From: a virus | IMG/VR virus record: IMGVR_UViG_3300025096_000049 | Location: 1-40,566 of that record | Reading direction: 5' to 3' (one strand) | DNA length: 40,566 bases | Shown here: piece after piece, positions 1 to 8,872 of the stretch | How positions within the stretch are numbered: position 1 is the stretch's first letter | Layout of the letters: each line of letters begins with the position of its first letter | The notes under the pieces: model-generated | Seen by the model: the letters and a program-made list of their open reading frames with translations, nothing else | What the model was told of the DNA's origin: nothing | The model's database searches: none | Program-made: the position numbers and the translations under genes

Positions 1-3000
1 TGGTTAATCGGTGTAGATGGTTCAGCGACAAACGACCCACTTAAATTTTATGACTATGCTTCGTCATCAAATGTATTAGTATTAAATAATGGCAATGTCG
101 GCATCGGGACAACGGCTCCAGATGTAAACTTTGTAGTTTCGAGTGATTCTGGGGCTGATGTTAAGTTTAGTTCTCATCATAATACTGATACAAATAGTTC
201 AAGACTGTTTTTCTTTAAATCTGGTGGTACAGCCGCATCTCCAACAATAGTATCTGATGATGAAATGATAGGTGCAATCTTTGCTTATGGTCATGATGGT
301 GTTAACTACGAATCAGCGGCAGCGATAATATTTGATGTAGACGATACTGTAAGTAGTAATGTTATGCCTGGTCGTATTGAATTTCATACTAATGAAGGTA
401 GTCAGGCTTTAACTGAACAAATGAGAATTGACTCGTCAGGCAACGTCGGCATCGGGACAAATAATCCATTAACTGCTTTACACATGCATGGTGCTACGGG
501 TAATCCAGCTACTTCTGGTACTACACCCACCGCAATAGCAAGATTTGGAACTGCAGGTTTAAATTCAGTTCTTGATATAGGTCAACACGCAAGTCCTTAT
601 GCAATGTGGATACAGGCACACGATAGAAGTAATCTTGCTCAATATTACAATTTATCTTTGCAACCCGATGGTGGCAATGTCGGCATCGGGACAGCGAGTC
701 CATCTCATATGCTTGTATCAAAAGGTGTAGCTGGGACTTCTCCTGTTATTGAGATGATAAATTCAGATACAGAAGATAATGATACTGGTCGTGAAACTAC
801 ATTAAGATATTCAGGTTTTCGTTCAGGTGGTGAAGCTGTAATAAATGCACAAATTTCTGGTCACCACGATGGTTCAGCGGATGATGACGATGGGCAGTTA
901 TTATTCTGGACAAATAATGGTAGTGGTGTACAGCAAGCATTAAAACTTGACTCTTCTCAAAACGCCATATTTGCTGGGGATGTCGGTGTAGGAGTCACTC
1001 CAGAAACTGATTGGAAAAGTAATGTTGTAGGTTTGCAAGTAGGAGCAGGAGGTTCAATATTTGCAAGAAGTGATAGCGGTGAAACTAAAATTTTTATTGC
1101 TGAAAATGTTAAATGGAATAGCACAGGGTATCAGCGTATTAATAATGGTTATTCAGCAATGCACTATATGGATGGAGGTGCTCATACTTTTGCAGTGGGA
1201 GGAACTGACAATGCTGATACTACTATTAGTTTTACAAATGCATTGATTATTAATAGTAGTGGCAACTCCACATTTGCTGGGACTATAACAGGTAAAACTA
1301 ATGCATCTAATACTAGTACAACAATAGGCGGTGATTTTAGTGGATGTGCATTTTATACAGATGGTGGTGATATAGGAACTGGTAGAATATTTTTTAGAGG
1401 GGGTTCAGGTGCAGGAGATGAACTTGTAGGGATTAATAATGAAGGTTCGTCAAATGACCGATTAGTTATTCATAATTATACCCAAAGCTATACTATGGCA
1501 CAATTCCACTATGATGGCAGTCTAACAATGAAAGAAGGAGCCACATTTGGTGGAGTAGTTTCATTCCCCGATGGTTCTGCAAGCGCACCATCAATTACTA
1601 ATACTGGAGATACTGATACAGGGTTTTATTTTGGAGCAGATAATGAAATAAATATGACTTTAGGTGGTACTCAGATATGGAGATGGAGTGGTCAACAACT
1701 TGGGGCGCAATTAGGTGCAAATCCTGGTTATCCTGCTTATTCATTTGGTACTGATTGGAATACTGGTATGTATCTTGAAGGTGCTGACATCTTAGCATTT
1801 AGTACAGGTGGAGTAAAAAGATTTGACCTAAATGCATCAGGCAACGCCACATTTGCTGGGGATGTTACTATTTCTGGCACATTAACTACAAGTTCTACAG
1901 TTTCTGGTCAGACTTATTCTAGCGATGTTAATATGGGCGGTAATTACATAGTAAATGATAGAGGTGTCCAAAACCATGTAGCCAATACCATGCCCCAGCC
2001 GTATTATCGGTTTAAAGGGAGTGTTGATTATATACAATTAGGACAGTCTGCACATTTGTCTCCAGCAAAAAATATTTCAATTAGTATGTGGATTAATATG
2101 GAGGCACTTACTTCATATAGATATTTTATTTCATCAGCATCATCATCATCTGCTCTAGATGGTTATATGCTATGGTGGACAAGTGATATTTTATCTTTTT
2201 CAATTAATCATTGGAGTACAAATAGGGCGCAAATTGCTATGCCAGCGGCAACATATCAAAACAAATGGGTACATATAGTAGGGACTTATGATGCTATTGC
2301 AGGCGAAGTTAAAGTATATCTAAACACAGTTAAAGGCACGGATGATTCTTATAGTACGGATATTGATTATCCTGGTGCATATATGCCTGTTATTGGGGCA
2401 TTAGATGTTCCTGTATCTTATACGCCTCAGGGTGCTATTGCGGATGTTAAAATATTCAATAATACTCTTACAGCCGCAGAAATAAAACAACTCTACTCTG
2501 GTGCATCAGTGCCTTTCAAGTATAAAGGGGCGAATCAGACGGCAATTAATACAACAACCGTAGAAAATGGAACTGGTGGAGGTACACGAGAGTTTAGTAC
2601 AAGTTTTACTGCCACAAGTGCAACTGCTGGTACTGGTACTGACGCCGATAGCCCGGGATTGATGTATTTCCCCGTTACATTGGAGGTTGGGAAAAAATAT
2701 AGAGTAACATTTGATGTAACTGATTCAAACGGTGAAGTAGACATGTTTGGATTTAGCAGTAGTAAGAACTGGTATGGGTCAGGTGGTTCTGGATGGTCAG
2801 GTGGTGACGCTTATATAGATTACTGTACAGCTGTTTCATATGGTGGTGGTGGTGAAACATGGACTAAATCTGGTACAACTCATACTGGTGAGATTCTATG
2901 TACTACAACTGCATCATATGTTGGGTTGAATTGTACACGGGATTCTGGTACAATTAGTTGTGCAGTAACAAATATGAATGTAGTCCCAATCGGTGCAGTC

Positions 3001-5553
3001 GCAGAATATGATGGTAGTGGAATGACATCTGGAACTTGGTATGACAAGAGTGGCAACAATCTTAATGGTACTGTAACTGGGGCTACGTTAGAAAATAAAT
3101 TAAGTGCTTTAGAGGTTGCTGGTGATGCATCTACATATCTGAAAATTAGAGGCGGTGGTACTGGTACCAATGCAACTCTTCAATTTTATGAACAAAGTAC
3201 CCAGATGTGGAACATTAATGCTGATGGGGGTGATAGCGATAAACTAGTAATTAGCGATACTGCTTTTAATTATAATATGACATTATTACAGGGTGGTAAA
3301 GTCGGCATCGGAACAGGGAGTCCAGATGCAAGATTTCATGTAAAAGGTAGTGATGCTGAAGAATATATTATTGTAGAAAGTACTGATTCTGGAGATGGAA
3401 TAGCGACTTTACAGTTATCAACAGATGGAGGTGCTTGGTTATTTCAAAATAAGGGGACTCAAAGCGATAATTTAGTTTTTAGAAGAAGTGGTGTTGGCGA
3501 TTTTATGGTAATTGAAACTGGTGGTAATGTCGGCATCGGGACAACAAGTCCAGATGAAATACTCCATTTGGAATCCACAACTACTGCCAAACCAATACTA
3601 AGACTTGAGCAGAATACAAACGATGCAACATCAGCACAAATTCAATTTGATAACGCTCAAGCTGGTGGTAATGCTGGAGCCGCTGGACACGATTTAGGAC
3701 GTATTACATTTCAGGGGAATATGTCTAACGGCAGTGAACTAAAATATGCAGAAATATATAGTGAAATTGTAGACCCTCATGCCGTCACAGGTAAAGATGG
3801 TAAAATTGGATTTAAGGTAAATTGTTTAAACACAGATACAGAAGTTATGACCATAAAAGCGTCTGGTGATGATGCATCTGGCAATGTCGGCATCGGGGTA
3901 ACGAGTCCTGAGACACCGCTTCATGTTGTTAATGGAACGGCTGTATCTCAGGCACCTTGGTCACATTCTAATGTAGTAATAGAAGACCAATCTCATGCAT
4001 CTTTAGAACTTATTACAAATGATGCATCAAATAACGAAGCACATCTCGTTTTTTCAGCACCAAGTAAATCATATCGGGGAGTTATTAATTATAATTTCAA
4101 TAGTGATACGATGAATTTAACCACAGGAGGTACATTCAATTTTACTGGAGGCAACGCCACATTTGCTGGGAATGTTACAGTTGGACAAGGGAAATATTTA
4201 ATAGGGTTGAATGATGATGATAGTGCCCGAATCAATTTAATAGGTGAGAATGGTGGTGATGATATTGCCATTGGGGAATATAATGGTAATAAATTAGATA
4301 ATATTCGGTTTCATACTAAAAATTCCGAGGATACACTTATTCTTGATGATTCAGGCAACGCCACGTTTGCTGGCAATGTTAGCAATACAGGTCAAATTAA
4401 CATTAAACAAGCGGCAATATATCAGGGTGTTAAAGCAACTGCGCATGATTCCGCTTATTTTGGTTATTTTGGAATGGGCGATTCTGGATATACTACACTT
4501 CTAGCTGGTACTGATAGAGGCATGGATTTTAGGGTTGATTCTCAAATAAGATTTTTCACAAAGGAAAATTCCACTGCTGTACAAAGAATGGTTATTAGGA
4601 CAGATGGCGAGGTTGGCATCGGGATAGCGAGTCCGACTGCACAATTTCAAGTAAACGCATTAGGGCAAAATCATGCAACTGGTACTGGTAGAGATATAAT
4701 AATAGCCGCAGAAAGTGCTATAGCAAGTGGTACAAATAGTGGTGGTAGTATAACATTAGAGGCTGGTGCTAAGTATGGTGGTGGAGGAGCATTTGGACAT
4801 ATAATATTTAGAACGGGTGATGCTAGTAATTCTCGTTCAGAAGTAATGAGAATTACAGGACTTGATGGTGGCGGTAGAGTCGGTATCGGGACAACAGACC
4901 CAGCGAAAACTTTACACATCTACAGGGAAGATGCAAACGGAAGAAATATTATTTTAGATGCAGATGGTGTCAATCCCAGTATGGCATTCTATAATGATGG
5001 AGTTGAAAAAGCGTTAATATATTTAAACGTGAGTACTGATGAATTACATTTTTCAATTGCTGGTTCTTCTGTTCTTACTCTAGATACATCGGGTTCGTTA
5101 GAAATTGAACCCGCTGATGATACAAGGGCATTAAAATTAACATATACTGAGGACAGCGGTGCTGGTGATATTGCAACGTTTTTCTATAAAGATACTGTTG
5201 CATCAGATGTTGGTGCTATTGAAGTAACTGCATCTAATACAACTTATGCAAAAGCATCTGATTACCGTCTTAAAGAAAATATTGCTGATATAACGGATGG
5301 GGTTGACCGTATTAAACAATTACAACCCAAAAAGTTTTCATTCAAGCGTGATGCTAATTCTGTTATTGTGGATGGGTTTCTAGCGCATGAAGTAATGGAT
5401 ATAGTACCACAAGCTGTTTCTGGTTTGAAGGATGGAATAGATGCTGATGGCAATCCAAAATATCAAAGAATAGACGAGAGTAACCTCGTGCCACTCTTAG
5501 TCCAAGCTGTAAAAGAACTGAGCGCACGAATTGAGGAACTGGAATCAAAATGA
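1..5553 (+). CDS. Tail fibre/tailspike with LamG-like domain and C-terminal S74 chaperone (5' partial)
   Basis: The frame is open from base 1, so the gene begins before the window; 1850 codons are visible. It should be a receptor-binding fibre of the virion. Much of it is built from short beta-rich units punctuated by two recurring motifs, NVGIGT-x-SP (eight copies) and GNATFAG (five copies). A LamG/concanavalin-like segment lies at about bases 2005-2520 (YYRFKGSVDYI to AEIKQLYSG), followed by a beta-rich, carbohydrate-binding-like stretch to about base 3060. The C-terminus, from about base 5250, is a peptidase S74 intramolecular chaperone: ASDYRLKENI with the Ser at 5257-5259 and the following Lys, then GFLAHEV, then a terminal coiled coil ending EELESK. 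In this family the chaperone drives trimerisation and then cleaves itself off before that Ser. An ATG four bases before the stop starts the next gene. Confidence 0.93.
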   Translation, partial: WLIGVDGSATNDPLKFYDYASSSNVLVLNNGNVGIGTTAPDVNFVVSSDSGADVKFSSHHNTDTNSSRLFFFKSGGTAASPTIVSDDEMIGAIFAYGHDGVNYESAAAIIFDVDDTVSSNVMPGRIEFHTNEGSQALTEQMRIDSSGNVGIGTNNPLTALHMHGATGNPATSGTTPTAIARFGTAGLNSVLDIGQHASPYAMWIQAHDRSNLAQYYNLSLQPDGGNVGIGTASPSHMLVSKGVAGTSPVIEMINSDTEDNDTGRETTLRYSGFRSGGEAVINAQISGHHDGSADDDDGQLLFWTNNGSGVQQALKLDSSQNAIFAGDVGVGVTPETDWKSNVVGLQVGAGGSIFARSDSGETKIFIAENVKWNSTGYQRINNGYSAMHYMDGGAHTFAVGGTDNADTTISFTNALIINSSGNSTFAGTITGKTNASNTSTTIGGDFSGCAFYTDGGDIGTGRIFFRGGSGAGDELVGINNEGSSNDRLVIHNYTQSYTMAQFHYDGSLTMKEGATFGGVVSFPDGSASAPSITNTGDTDTGFYFGADNEINMTLGGTQIWRWSGQQLGAQLGANPGYPAYSFGTDWNTGMYLEGADILAFSTGGVKRFDLNASGNATFAGDVTISGTLTTSSTVSGQTYSSDVNMGGNYIVNDRGVQNHVANTMPQPYYRFKGSVDYIQLGQSAHLSPAKNISISMWINMEALTSYRYFISSASSSSALDGYMLWWTSDILSFSINHWSTNRAQIAMPAATYQNKWVHIVGTYDAIAGEVKVYLNTVKGTDDSYSTDIDYPGAYMPVIGALDVPVSYTPQGAIADVKIFNNTLTAAEIKQLYSGASVPFKYKGANQTAINTTTVENGTGGGTREFSTSFTATSATAGTGTDADSPGLMYFPVTLEVGKKYRVTFDVTDSNGEVDMFGFSSSKNWYGSGGSGWSGGDAYIDYCTAVSYGGGGETWTKSGTTHTGEILCTTTASYVGLNCTRDSGTISCAVTNMNVVPIGAVAEYDGSGMTSGTWYDKSGNNLNGTVTGATLENKLSALEVAGDASTYLKIRGGGTGTNATLQFYEQSTQMWNINADGGDSDKLVISDTAFNYNMTLLQGGKVGIGTGSPDARFHVKGSDAEEYIIVESTDSGDGIATLQLSTDGGAWLFQNKGTQSDNLVFRRSGVGDFMVIETGGNVGIGTTSPDEILHLESTTTAKPILRLEQNTNDATSAQIQFDNAQAGGNAGAAGHDLGRITFQGNMSNGSELKYAEIYSEIVDPHAVTGKDGKIGFKVNCLNTDTEVMTIKASGDDASGNVGIGVTSPETPLHVVNGTAVSQAPWSHSNVVIEDQSHASLELITNDASNNEAHLVFSAPSKSYRGVINYNFNSDTMNLTTGGTFNFTGGNATFAGNVTVGQGKYLIGLNDDDSARINLIGENGGDDIAIGEYNGNKLDNIRFHTKNSEDTLILDDSGNATFAGNVSNTGQINIKQAAIYQGVKATAHDSAYFGYFGMGDSGYTTLLAGTDRGMDFRVDSQIRFFTKENSTAVQRMVIRTDGEVGIGIASPTAQFQVNALGQNHATGTGRDIIIAAESAIASGTNSGGSITLEAGAKYGGGGAFGHIIFRTGDASNSRSEVMRITGLDGGGRVGIGTTDPAKTLHIYREDANGRNIILDADGVNPSMAFYNDGVEKALIYLNVSTDELHFSIAGSSVLTLDTSGSLEIEPADDTRALKLTYTEDSGAGDIATFFYKDTVASDVGAIEVTASNTTYAKASDYRLKENIADITDGVDRIKQLQPKKFSFKRDANSVIVDGFLAHEVMDIVPQAVSGLKDGIDADGNPKYQRIDESNLVPLLVQAVKELSARIEELESK
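91..4896 (+). repeat. Dispersed tail-fibre repeat A (core GTCGGCATCGGGACA)
   Basis: A nearly identical DNA segment, encoding N-V-G-I-G-T, recurs in frame at about 91-111, 439-460, 673-693, 3298-3318, 3523-3543, 3880-3900, 4608-4628 and 4876-4896. The bases are better conserved than coding for a glycine-rich turn would require, and the core is GC-rich in an AT-rich gene. That suggests recent duplication or homogenisation by recombination. The copies mark borders of repeated fibre modules. Confidence 0.85.
961..4377 (+). repeat. Dispersed tail-fibre repeat B (core GCAACGCCACATTTGCTGG)
   Basis: A second in-frame family, encoding G-N-A-T-F-A-G, occurs at about 961-980, 1261-1281, 1840-1863, 4150-4172 and 4354-4377. 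As with repeat A, the DNA is conserved beyond the protein need. A and B copies are interspersed, which would allow modules to be shuffled or deleted by homologous recombination. Confidence 0.8.
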
Positions 5554-5873
5554 AAGACTACGCAGAACGGAAGAAAAACAAGAAGTGGTCTGCAAAGAAA
5601 GTTGTAACAGTAGTCTCCCCAGCGGTAACGGAAGTCAAGGACGAAAATGATGTTGTTGTCCGTGCCAAAAGGGATGAGGTTACTAAGGAAGAACTTTCTT
5701 TATCCAAGAAACGCTATGATGCCGAAACTGGCAAAGCGTTGGATGACAATGTTCAGACATATACTATTGAGAACATTGATTCGCAGATTGCTAGTTGCGA
5801 CAGTCGGATAGCAGATGCCGAAGCCGATAAGGCTGGTTGGGAACTGTTTAAGACTGATTTGCAAGCACTTTAA
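5550..5873 (+). CDS. Small tail-fibre-adjacent protein, hypothetical
   Basis: 107 aa with a very basic N-terminus (KDYAERKKNKKWSAKK) and a helical C-terminal half rich in Asp, Ala and Lys. There are no Cys residues or membrane segments. The start overlaps the fibre stop as ATGA, so translation is coupled to the fibre gene. A role in fibre assembly or as an attached virion protein is inferred from position only. Confidence 0.75.
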   Translation: MKDYAERKKNKKWSAKKVVTVVSPAVTEVKDENDVVVRAKRDEVTKEELSLSKKRYDAETGKALDDNVQTYTIENIDSQIASCDSRIADAEADKAGWELFKTDLQAL

Positions 5874-5898
5874 TAACACATAACAAAAGGAGAACGAA

Positions 5899-6141
5899 GT
5901 GGCTAAAAAGAAAAAGGAAGAGCCTCTGAGAATGACCCTAAACGGTGAGGAACATATTATTGACGAAATGACTGATGAACAGAAAATGATGGTGAATCAT
6001 ATAGCTGACCTTCAGAATAAGATGGACCAAATGCGTTTTAATCTAGACCAAGTTGGTATGGGTCATCAGGCTTTTATTAGCAAACTTGAAGAAAGTCTTG
6101 CTGATGAGTCTGTAGAGGCGGAGATTGTTGAAGCGGCTTAA
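5899..6141 (+). CDS. Small helical phage protein (DUF6447-like)
   Basis: 80 aa from a GTG start preceded by AAAGGAG. The pattern 'L-N-G-E-E-H-I-I-D-E-M-T-D-E-Q-K' followed by a coiled helix resembles a common short phage protein group that begins with a 'DGKEY...LS-E-A' motif. The function of that group is unknown to me. It stands at the head of the lysis-type cassette; the acidic C-terminus overlaps the next gene. Confidence 0.75.
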   Translation: MAKKKKEEPLRMTLNGEEHIIDEMTDEQKMMVNHIADLQNKMDQMRFNLDQVGMGHQAFISKLEESLADESVEAEIVEAA

Positions 6142-6259
6142 AACAGAGTTGCTTGTATGGCTCGGTTATATCGGGTTTTTACTGACTGTGCTTGCTGTCG
6201 TGACTTGGTTTTCAGGTTGCGATAGCGGGTGGAGTATAGCTGGCTGGGAGATTAAGTGA
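6128..6259 (+). CDS. Small single-span membrane or lipoprotein-like protein (43 aa)
   Basis: A TTG start with GGAG just upstream opens a 43-aa frame overlapping the end of the preceding gene. It has a short basic N-terminus (KRLKTE), a hydrophobic span (about residues 8-29, LLVWLGYIGFLLTVLAVVTW) and then F-S-G-C, which resembles a degenerate lipobox. Only 12 residues follow the Cys. Its stop overlaps the next start as GTGA. It could be a small lipoprotein or holin/antiholin-type peptide of the lysis cassette. The assignment is an inference from topology and location. Confidence 0.5.
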   Translation: MKRLKTELLVWLGYIGFLLTVLAVVTWFSGCDSGWSIAGWEIK

Positions 6260-6576
6260 GTGGTAAACCACCTACAGCCAGAAGCTATAGGGGAACTCTC
6301 GTGGATGATAACATGGTTTTCTCCTTCAACATTAAATGGTTGGGACAGATTTTGGTTCTGTGTGGGATGCTGGTTTATGGTTATTGGAATATTCTCTCAC
6401 GTATCGAAGCCCTTGAGGACGGGATGGTTACTTCGACTGCCCAAATCGGTGAATTGGTTGATAGACATATAGAGGATGAACAGCAAAGATATGCAAAAAT
6501 GGAAGAGGAATTACAGTGGTACCAAAAAGAATTAAATCTAAATCCACTAAGTTGGCGAAAGAAAAAAAAGAAGTAA
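6256..6576 (+). CDS. Membrane-anchored coiled-coil protein, holin/spanin-like
   Basis: 106 aa from GTG. A hydrophobic segment at about residues 24-46 (FNIKWLGQILVLCGMLVYGY) is followed by a long charged helix and a very basic tail (WRKKKKK). One membrane span plus a coiled coil beside an endolysin fits an inner-membrane spanin or holin-accessory protein. No family is recognised with certainty. Confidence 0.7.
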   Translation: MSGKPPTARSYRGTLVDDNMVFSFNIKWLGQILVLCGMLVYGYWNILSRIEALEDGMVTSTAQIGELVDRHIEDEQQRYAKMEEELQWYQKELNLNPLSWRKKKKK

Positions 6577-6653
6577 GGGCTATGTCTTTTAGTGAGATAT
6601 TAGCCAAGATTAATCATTATGTGAGTATACATGGTAAATTACCAGGGAACTAA
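6516..6653 (+). CDS. Possible small basic protein nested over the preceding gene (45 aa)
   Basis: A second frame starts at GTG 6516 behind GAGG and runs out of frame through the end of the preceding gene, giving a 45-aa product with a Lys-rich N-terminus. The stop TAA shares a base with the ATG of the next gene (TAATG), the same coupling seen elsewhere in this unit. A shorter version could start at ATG 6582 (23 aa). Without it the 76 bases between the flanking genes would be the largest unexplained gap in the cassette. The evidence is only frame, ribosome site and coupling. Confidence 0.35.
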   Translation: MVPKRIKSKSTKLAKEKKEVRAMSFSEILAKINHYVSIHGKLPGN

Positions 6654-6976
6654 TGGTAGATTTTCTAACAATTTACAGCGAAGCTGGCATGATAGGCGTC
6701 GTTGGCGTGATGTTTGTATACCTTGTATATACAATGTCATCACGGGCGAGTCAACAGGCTGAGGCTCTTGAGAATCTTAAAGTAGAGAACGAAGAACAGT
6801 CTGTAAGAATATCGAATATTGAGTCTATAGTGCTTAAATTCTTAGACAGATGGAACCGCTCTGATGAGACTAGAGATAGGCGACATGAAGATTTAGTTAA
6901 AGAAGTCAATGACATGTCTGATGTCTTGATGGAAATAAAAGGAAGCGTAAGCAGAATAAATGGAAGAGGCGGATAA
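6653..6976 (+). CDS. Membrane-anchored coiled-coil protein, spanin/holin-like
   Basis: 107 aa. The N-terminus carries a span at about residues 11-28 (AGMIGVVGVMFVYLVYTM), followed by a long heptad-like helix (SRASQQAEALENLKVENEEQ onward). It has the same architecture as the protein two genes upstream but a different sequence. It is probably a component of the lysis cassette or a virion membrane protein; the sequence alone does not decide. Confidence 0.7.
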   Translation: MVDFLTIYSEAGMIGVVGVMFVYLVYTMSSRASQQAEALENLKVENEEQSVRISNIESIVLKFLDRWNRSDETRDRRHEDLVKEVNDMSDVLMEIKGSVSRINGRGG

Positions 6977-6978
6977 CC

Positions 6979-7125
6979 GTGGATAGTATAAAAGTTTCTA
7001 GTACAAGCTTTGCATCGATGGGTGTAATGATGTGGGATGCAATCCCATGGGTCTTAATGGTAATAATTGGTATACTACAAATAGTATATCTTTCTTACAA
7101 AATAAAGAAAATAAAGGAGTCATAA
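6979..7125 (+). CDS. Putative small holin (48 aa)
   Basis: A GTG start gives a 48-aa protein with one central hydrophobic span (PWVLMVIIGILQIVYLSY) and a basic tail (KIKKIKES). The arrangement 'M-W-D-A-I-P-W-V...G-I-L-Q-I-V-Y' is typical of short class-II/T7-type holins. It lies two genes before the endolysin, and its stop shares a base with the next ATG (TAATG). It would form the inner-membrane lesion that releases or activates the endolysin. Holin sequences diverge fast, so the call rests on size, topology and location. Confidence 0.6.
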   Translation: MDSIKVSSTSFASMGVMMWDAIPWVLMVIIGILQIVYLSYKIKKIKES

Positions 7126-7352
7126 TGGACTTTAAAAAGTTGTTGCTTGATATGGCTGAAGCTCAGGCAGATAAAATGCAGGATGAAGCCATGGGCTTTA
7201 TAGCATCTGATGAATTTGGCGATATGATAGCTAGTAAGATAAATGAAAAAATAGACATTCCGTTTGTTTCAGAAGATAAAGAACAGATTTTCTTTGAGCG
7301 TGTTGTTGATATCGTCACTGACGTGCTCGAAGGTGTCTTTAAAGGAAAGTAA
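7125..7352 (+). CDS. Small acidic protein preceding endolysin, hypothetical
   Basis: 75 aa from the ATG at 7125, which has AAAGGAG upstream and TAATG coupling to the holin candidate. A longer in-frame extension upstream overlaps that gene and lacks a ribosome site. The product is helical and acidic (DMAEAQADKMQDEAM) and has no membrane segment. Function is unknown. Confidence 0.75.
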   Translation: MDFKKLLLDMAEAQADKMQDEAMGFIASDEFGDMIASKINEKIDIPFVSEDKEQIFFERVVDIVTDVLEGVFKGK

Positions 7353-7353
7353 A

Positions 7354-7830
7354 TTGAAGTTTGGTGATGCTATCAAAGTAATTTTGAAGCACGAGGGCGG
7401 CTATGTAAATGATAGTGATGACCCCGGTGGCGAAACTAATATGGGGATAAGCAAGCGAGCTTATCCTGAAATAGATATAAAGAGACTTACTGAAGCTGAA
7501 GCAACTGCAATTTATTATGATGATTACTGGAGACCAGCTAGGGTGGAAGATGTCCCAGAAAATTTACGCCTTATTTATTTTGATATGGTTGTGAATATGG
7601 GGAAAAGACGAGCAACTAAGATTCTACAAGAGTCAATATCTGCAAAAGGAATAAAGACGTCTGTTGATGGTCTAATAGGACCTAATACAATAGCAAATGC
7701 TAAAAAATCTGGACTAGAGCCAGGAAGGTTGCGTAGTTATAGGGTAAAATACTACGCAGACTTAGTAAATAGAAAACCCAATTTAGAGAAATTTTGGTAC
7801 GGATGGTACAGGAGAGCAAAACAGGTTTAG
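7354..7830 (+). CDS. Endolysin, glycoside hydrolase family 108 N-acetylmuramidase
   Basis: 158 aa from TTG. The N-terminal catalytic domain has the family signature H-E-G-G-Y with the catalytic Glu, then N-D-x3-D-P-G-G-E-T-N-x-G-I. The C-terminal part carries V-D-G-x-I-G-P-x-T, the usual PG_binding_3 motif of this family. Length is normal for GH108 phage lysozymes. It cleaves the glycan backbone of peptidoglycan to release progeny. The frame stays open upstream to a TTG at 7264, where the extra residues would look signal-like. That stretch lies over the preceding gene and has no ribosome site, so the short form is preferred. Confidence 0.9.
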   Translation: MKFGDAIKVILKHEGGYVNDSDDPGGETNMGISKRAYPEIDIKRLTEAEATAIYYDDYWRPARVEDVPENLRLIYFDMVVNMGKRRATKILQESISAKGIKTSVDGLIGPNTIANAKKSGLEPGRLRSYRVKYYADLVNRKPNLEKFWYGWYRRAKQV

Positions 7831-8099
7831 AGCTTTTTGAAGACTTAGACTTCAAGGGTACTAAAAAGTGGAAAGAAGAACCACCTGGTACTTGCCCTTA
7901 TTGCCTATTTGAGGGGTCGATAAGTGGTATAGAGATACTTGGTGCCTATGATGGAACTCTATTCTGGGAATGTAAAAAATGCGGAGAAAGAATGTTGAGG
8001 TTCACTAAAGAAACTACTGTTAAACATTTATCTAAGACCGCAAATCTATTCATTGATTTAGAGGGACTAGATACTATATGGGAACAAATACCAAATTAG
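7803..8099 (+). CDS. Zinc-ribbon protein, hypothetical
   Basis: 98 aa from ATG 7803; a TTG nine bases earlier is possible. It has two Cys pairs, C-P-Y-C at about residue 33 and C-K-K-C at about 62, which form a likely zinc ribbon. It overlaps the endolysin end by 28 bases and the phosphoesterase start by 22. Function is unknown; the pairing with the phosphoesterase may be functional. Confidence 0.7.
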   Translation: MVQESKTGLELFEDLDFKGTKKWKEEPPGTCPYCLFEGSISGIEILGAYDGTLFWECKKCGERMLRFTKETTVKHLSKTANLFIDLEGLDTIWEQIPN

Positions 8100-8872
8100 A
8101 TAAGGGTGTTATTAAACGTGGAATCATCACACCAGACAAACACTTTCCGCTCCACTGTAGAAAAGCCATCGACATTGTATGCCAAGCTATACGTATCATT
8201 AAACCTGATTTCTATGTCGATTTGGGTGACGTTGGTGAATTTGAAAGCGTATCACACTGGCAATGGAAAAAGAAAAAACGTCCTCCTTTGGAGTATCAAC
8301 TCCCACGACTATATGCAGACCTCGGTAGTATTAATGCTGGTATGGATACCATTGATGAGGCTCTTGATAAGGCTAATGTGCCTAAACGATATTTCTGTGA
8401 AGGGAATCATGAAGAGTGGCTCAATGGTTTTTCAGAAGAGAACCCGTACTTACAGGGACTTAGGGTCAGAGATGCTTTACTACTTGAACAAAGAGGATAT
8501 AACTATTACCCAAGTGGAGAGTACTTAAAAATAGGTCATTTATGGTTTTATCATGGACATCATTTTGCTGGTATACATCATACACGGAACCACTTATTAA
8601 GATTGGGTGTTAATATTATGTATGGACATCACCACGATATGCAACAAACGAGCGTCACTCAGATGGACGGACCCAAGTCTGCTTGGTCTATTGGCTGTTT
8701 AAAAGATATGTCAAGTGAGAGTAATTCATTTCTTGGTAGGAGAAAGACGAACTGGGCGCACGGGTTTGCTGTTGTTGATTATTATGATGATAACAGATTT
8801 ACTGTACACCCTATTAATATTATAGATGGTGTTACATCTTTATGGGGCAGGAGGCTTAGTTCCAATGCCTAA
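8078..8872 (+). CDS. Calcineurin-like metallophosphoesterase
   Basis: 264 aa. All metal-binding blocks of the family are visible in order: D-x-H (PDKH), G-D-V-x-E (DLGDVGE), G-N-H-E, H-G-H and G-H-H-H-D. The enzyme should hydrolyse phosphoester bonds with two metal ions; the substrate (DNA ends, RNA, cyclic nucleotide or protein) cannot be told. The location among lysis and tail genes is common for such enzymes in environmental phages. A packaged or host-defence-countering role is speculation. Confidence 0.88.
   Translation: MGTNTKLDKGVIKRGIITPDKHFPLHCRKAIDIVCQAIRIIKPDFYVDLGDVGEFESVSHWQWKKKKRPPLEYQLPRLYADLGSINAGMDTIDEALDKANVPKRYFCEGNHEEWLNGFSEENPYLQGLRVRDALLLEQRGYNYYPSGEYLKIGHLWFYHGHHFAGIHHTRNHLLRLGVNIMYGHHHDMQQTSVTQMDGPKSAWSIGCLKDMSSESNSFLGRRKTNWAHGFAVVDYYDDNRFTVHPINIIDGVTSLWGRRLSSNA

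Noticed and set aside
2880-3170. Antisense open frame within the tail-fibre gene
   Set aside because: It is a shadow of the strongly coding plus frame, with Pro/Val-rich low-complexity translation and no ribosome site. The same holds for other antisense frames in the tail, giant and E2-like genes.
91-4896. CRISPR array or diversity-generating retroelement
   Set aside because: The repeats are in coding frame, irregularly spaced and encode fibre turns. No reverse transcriptase, template repeat or cas gene is visible in the window.
7032-7124. N-terminal extension of the 75-aa gene
   Set aside because: The extension lies over the holin candidate in another frame and has no ribosome site; ATG 7125 has AAAGGAG and TAATG coupling.
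7264-7353. Signal-like extension of the endolysin
   Set aside because: The translation (MFQKIKNRFSLSVLLISS) looks like a signal peptide, but it starts at TTG without a ribosome site and overlaps another gene. GH108 phage enzymes usually begin just before the H-E-G-G motif.
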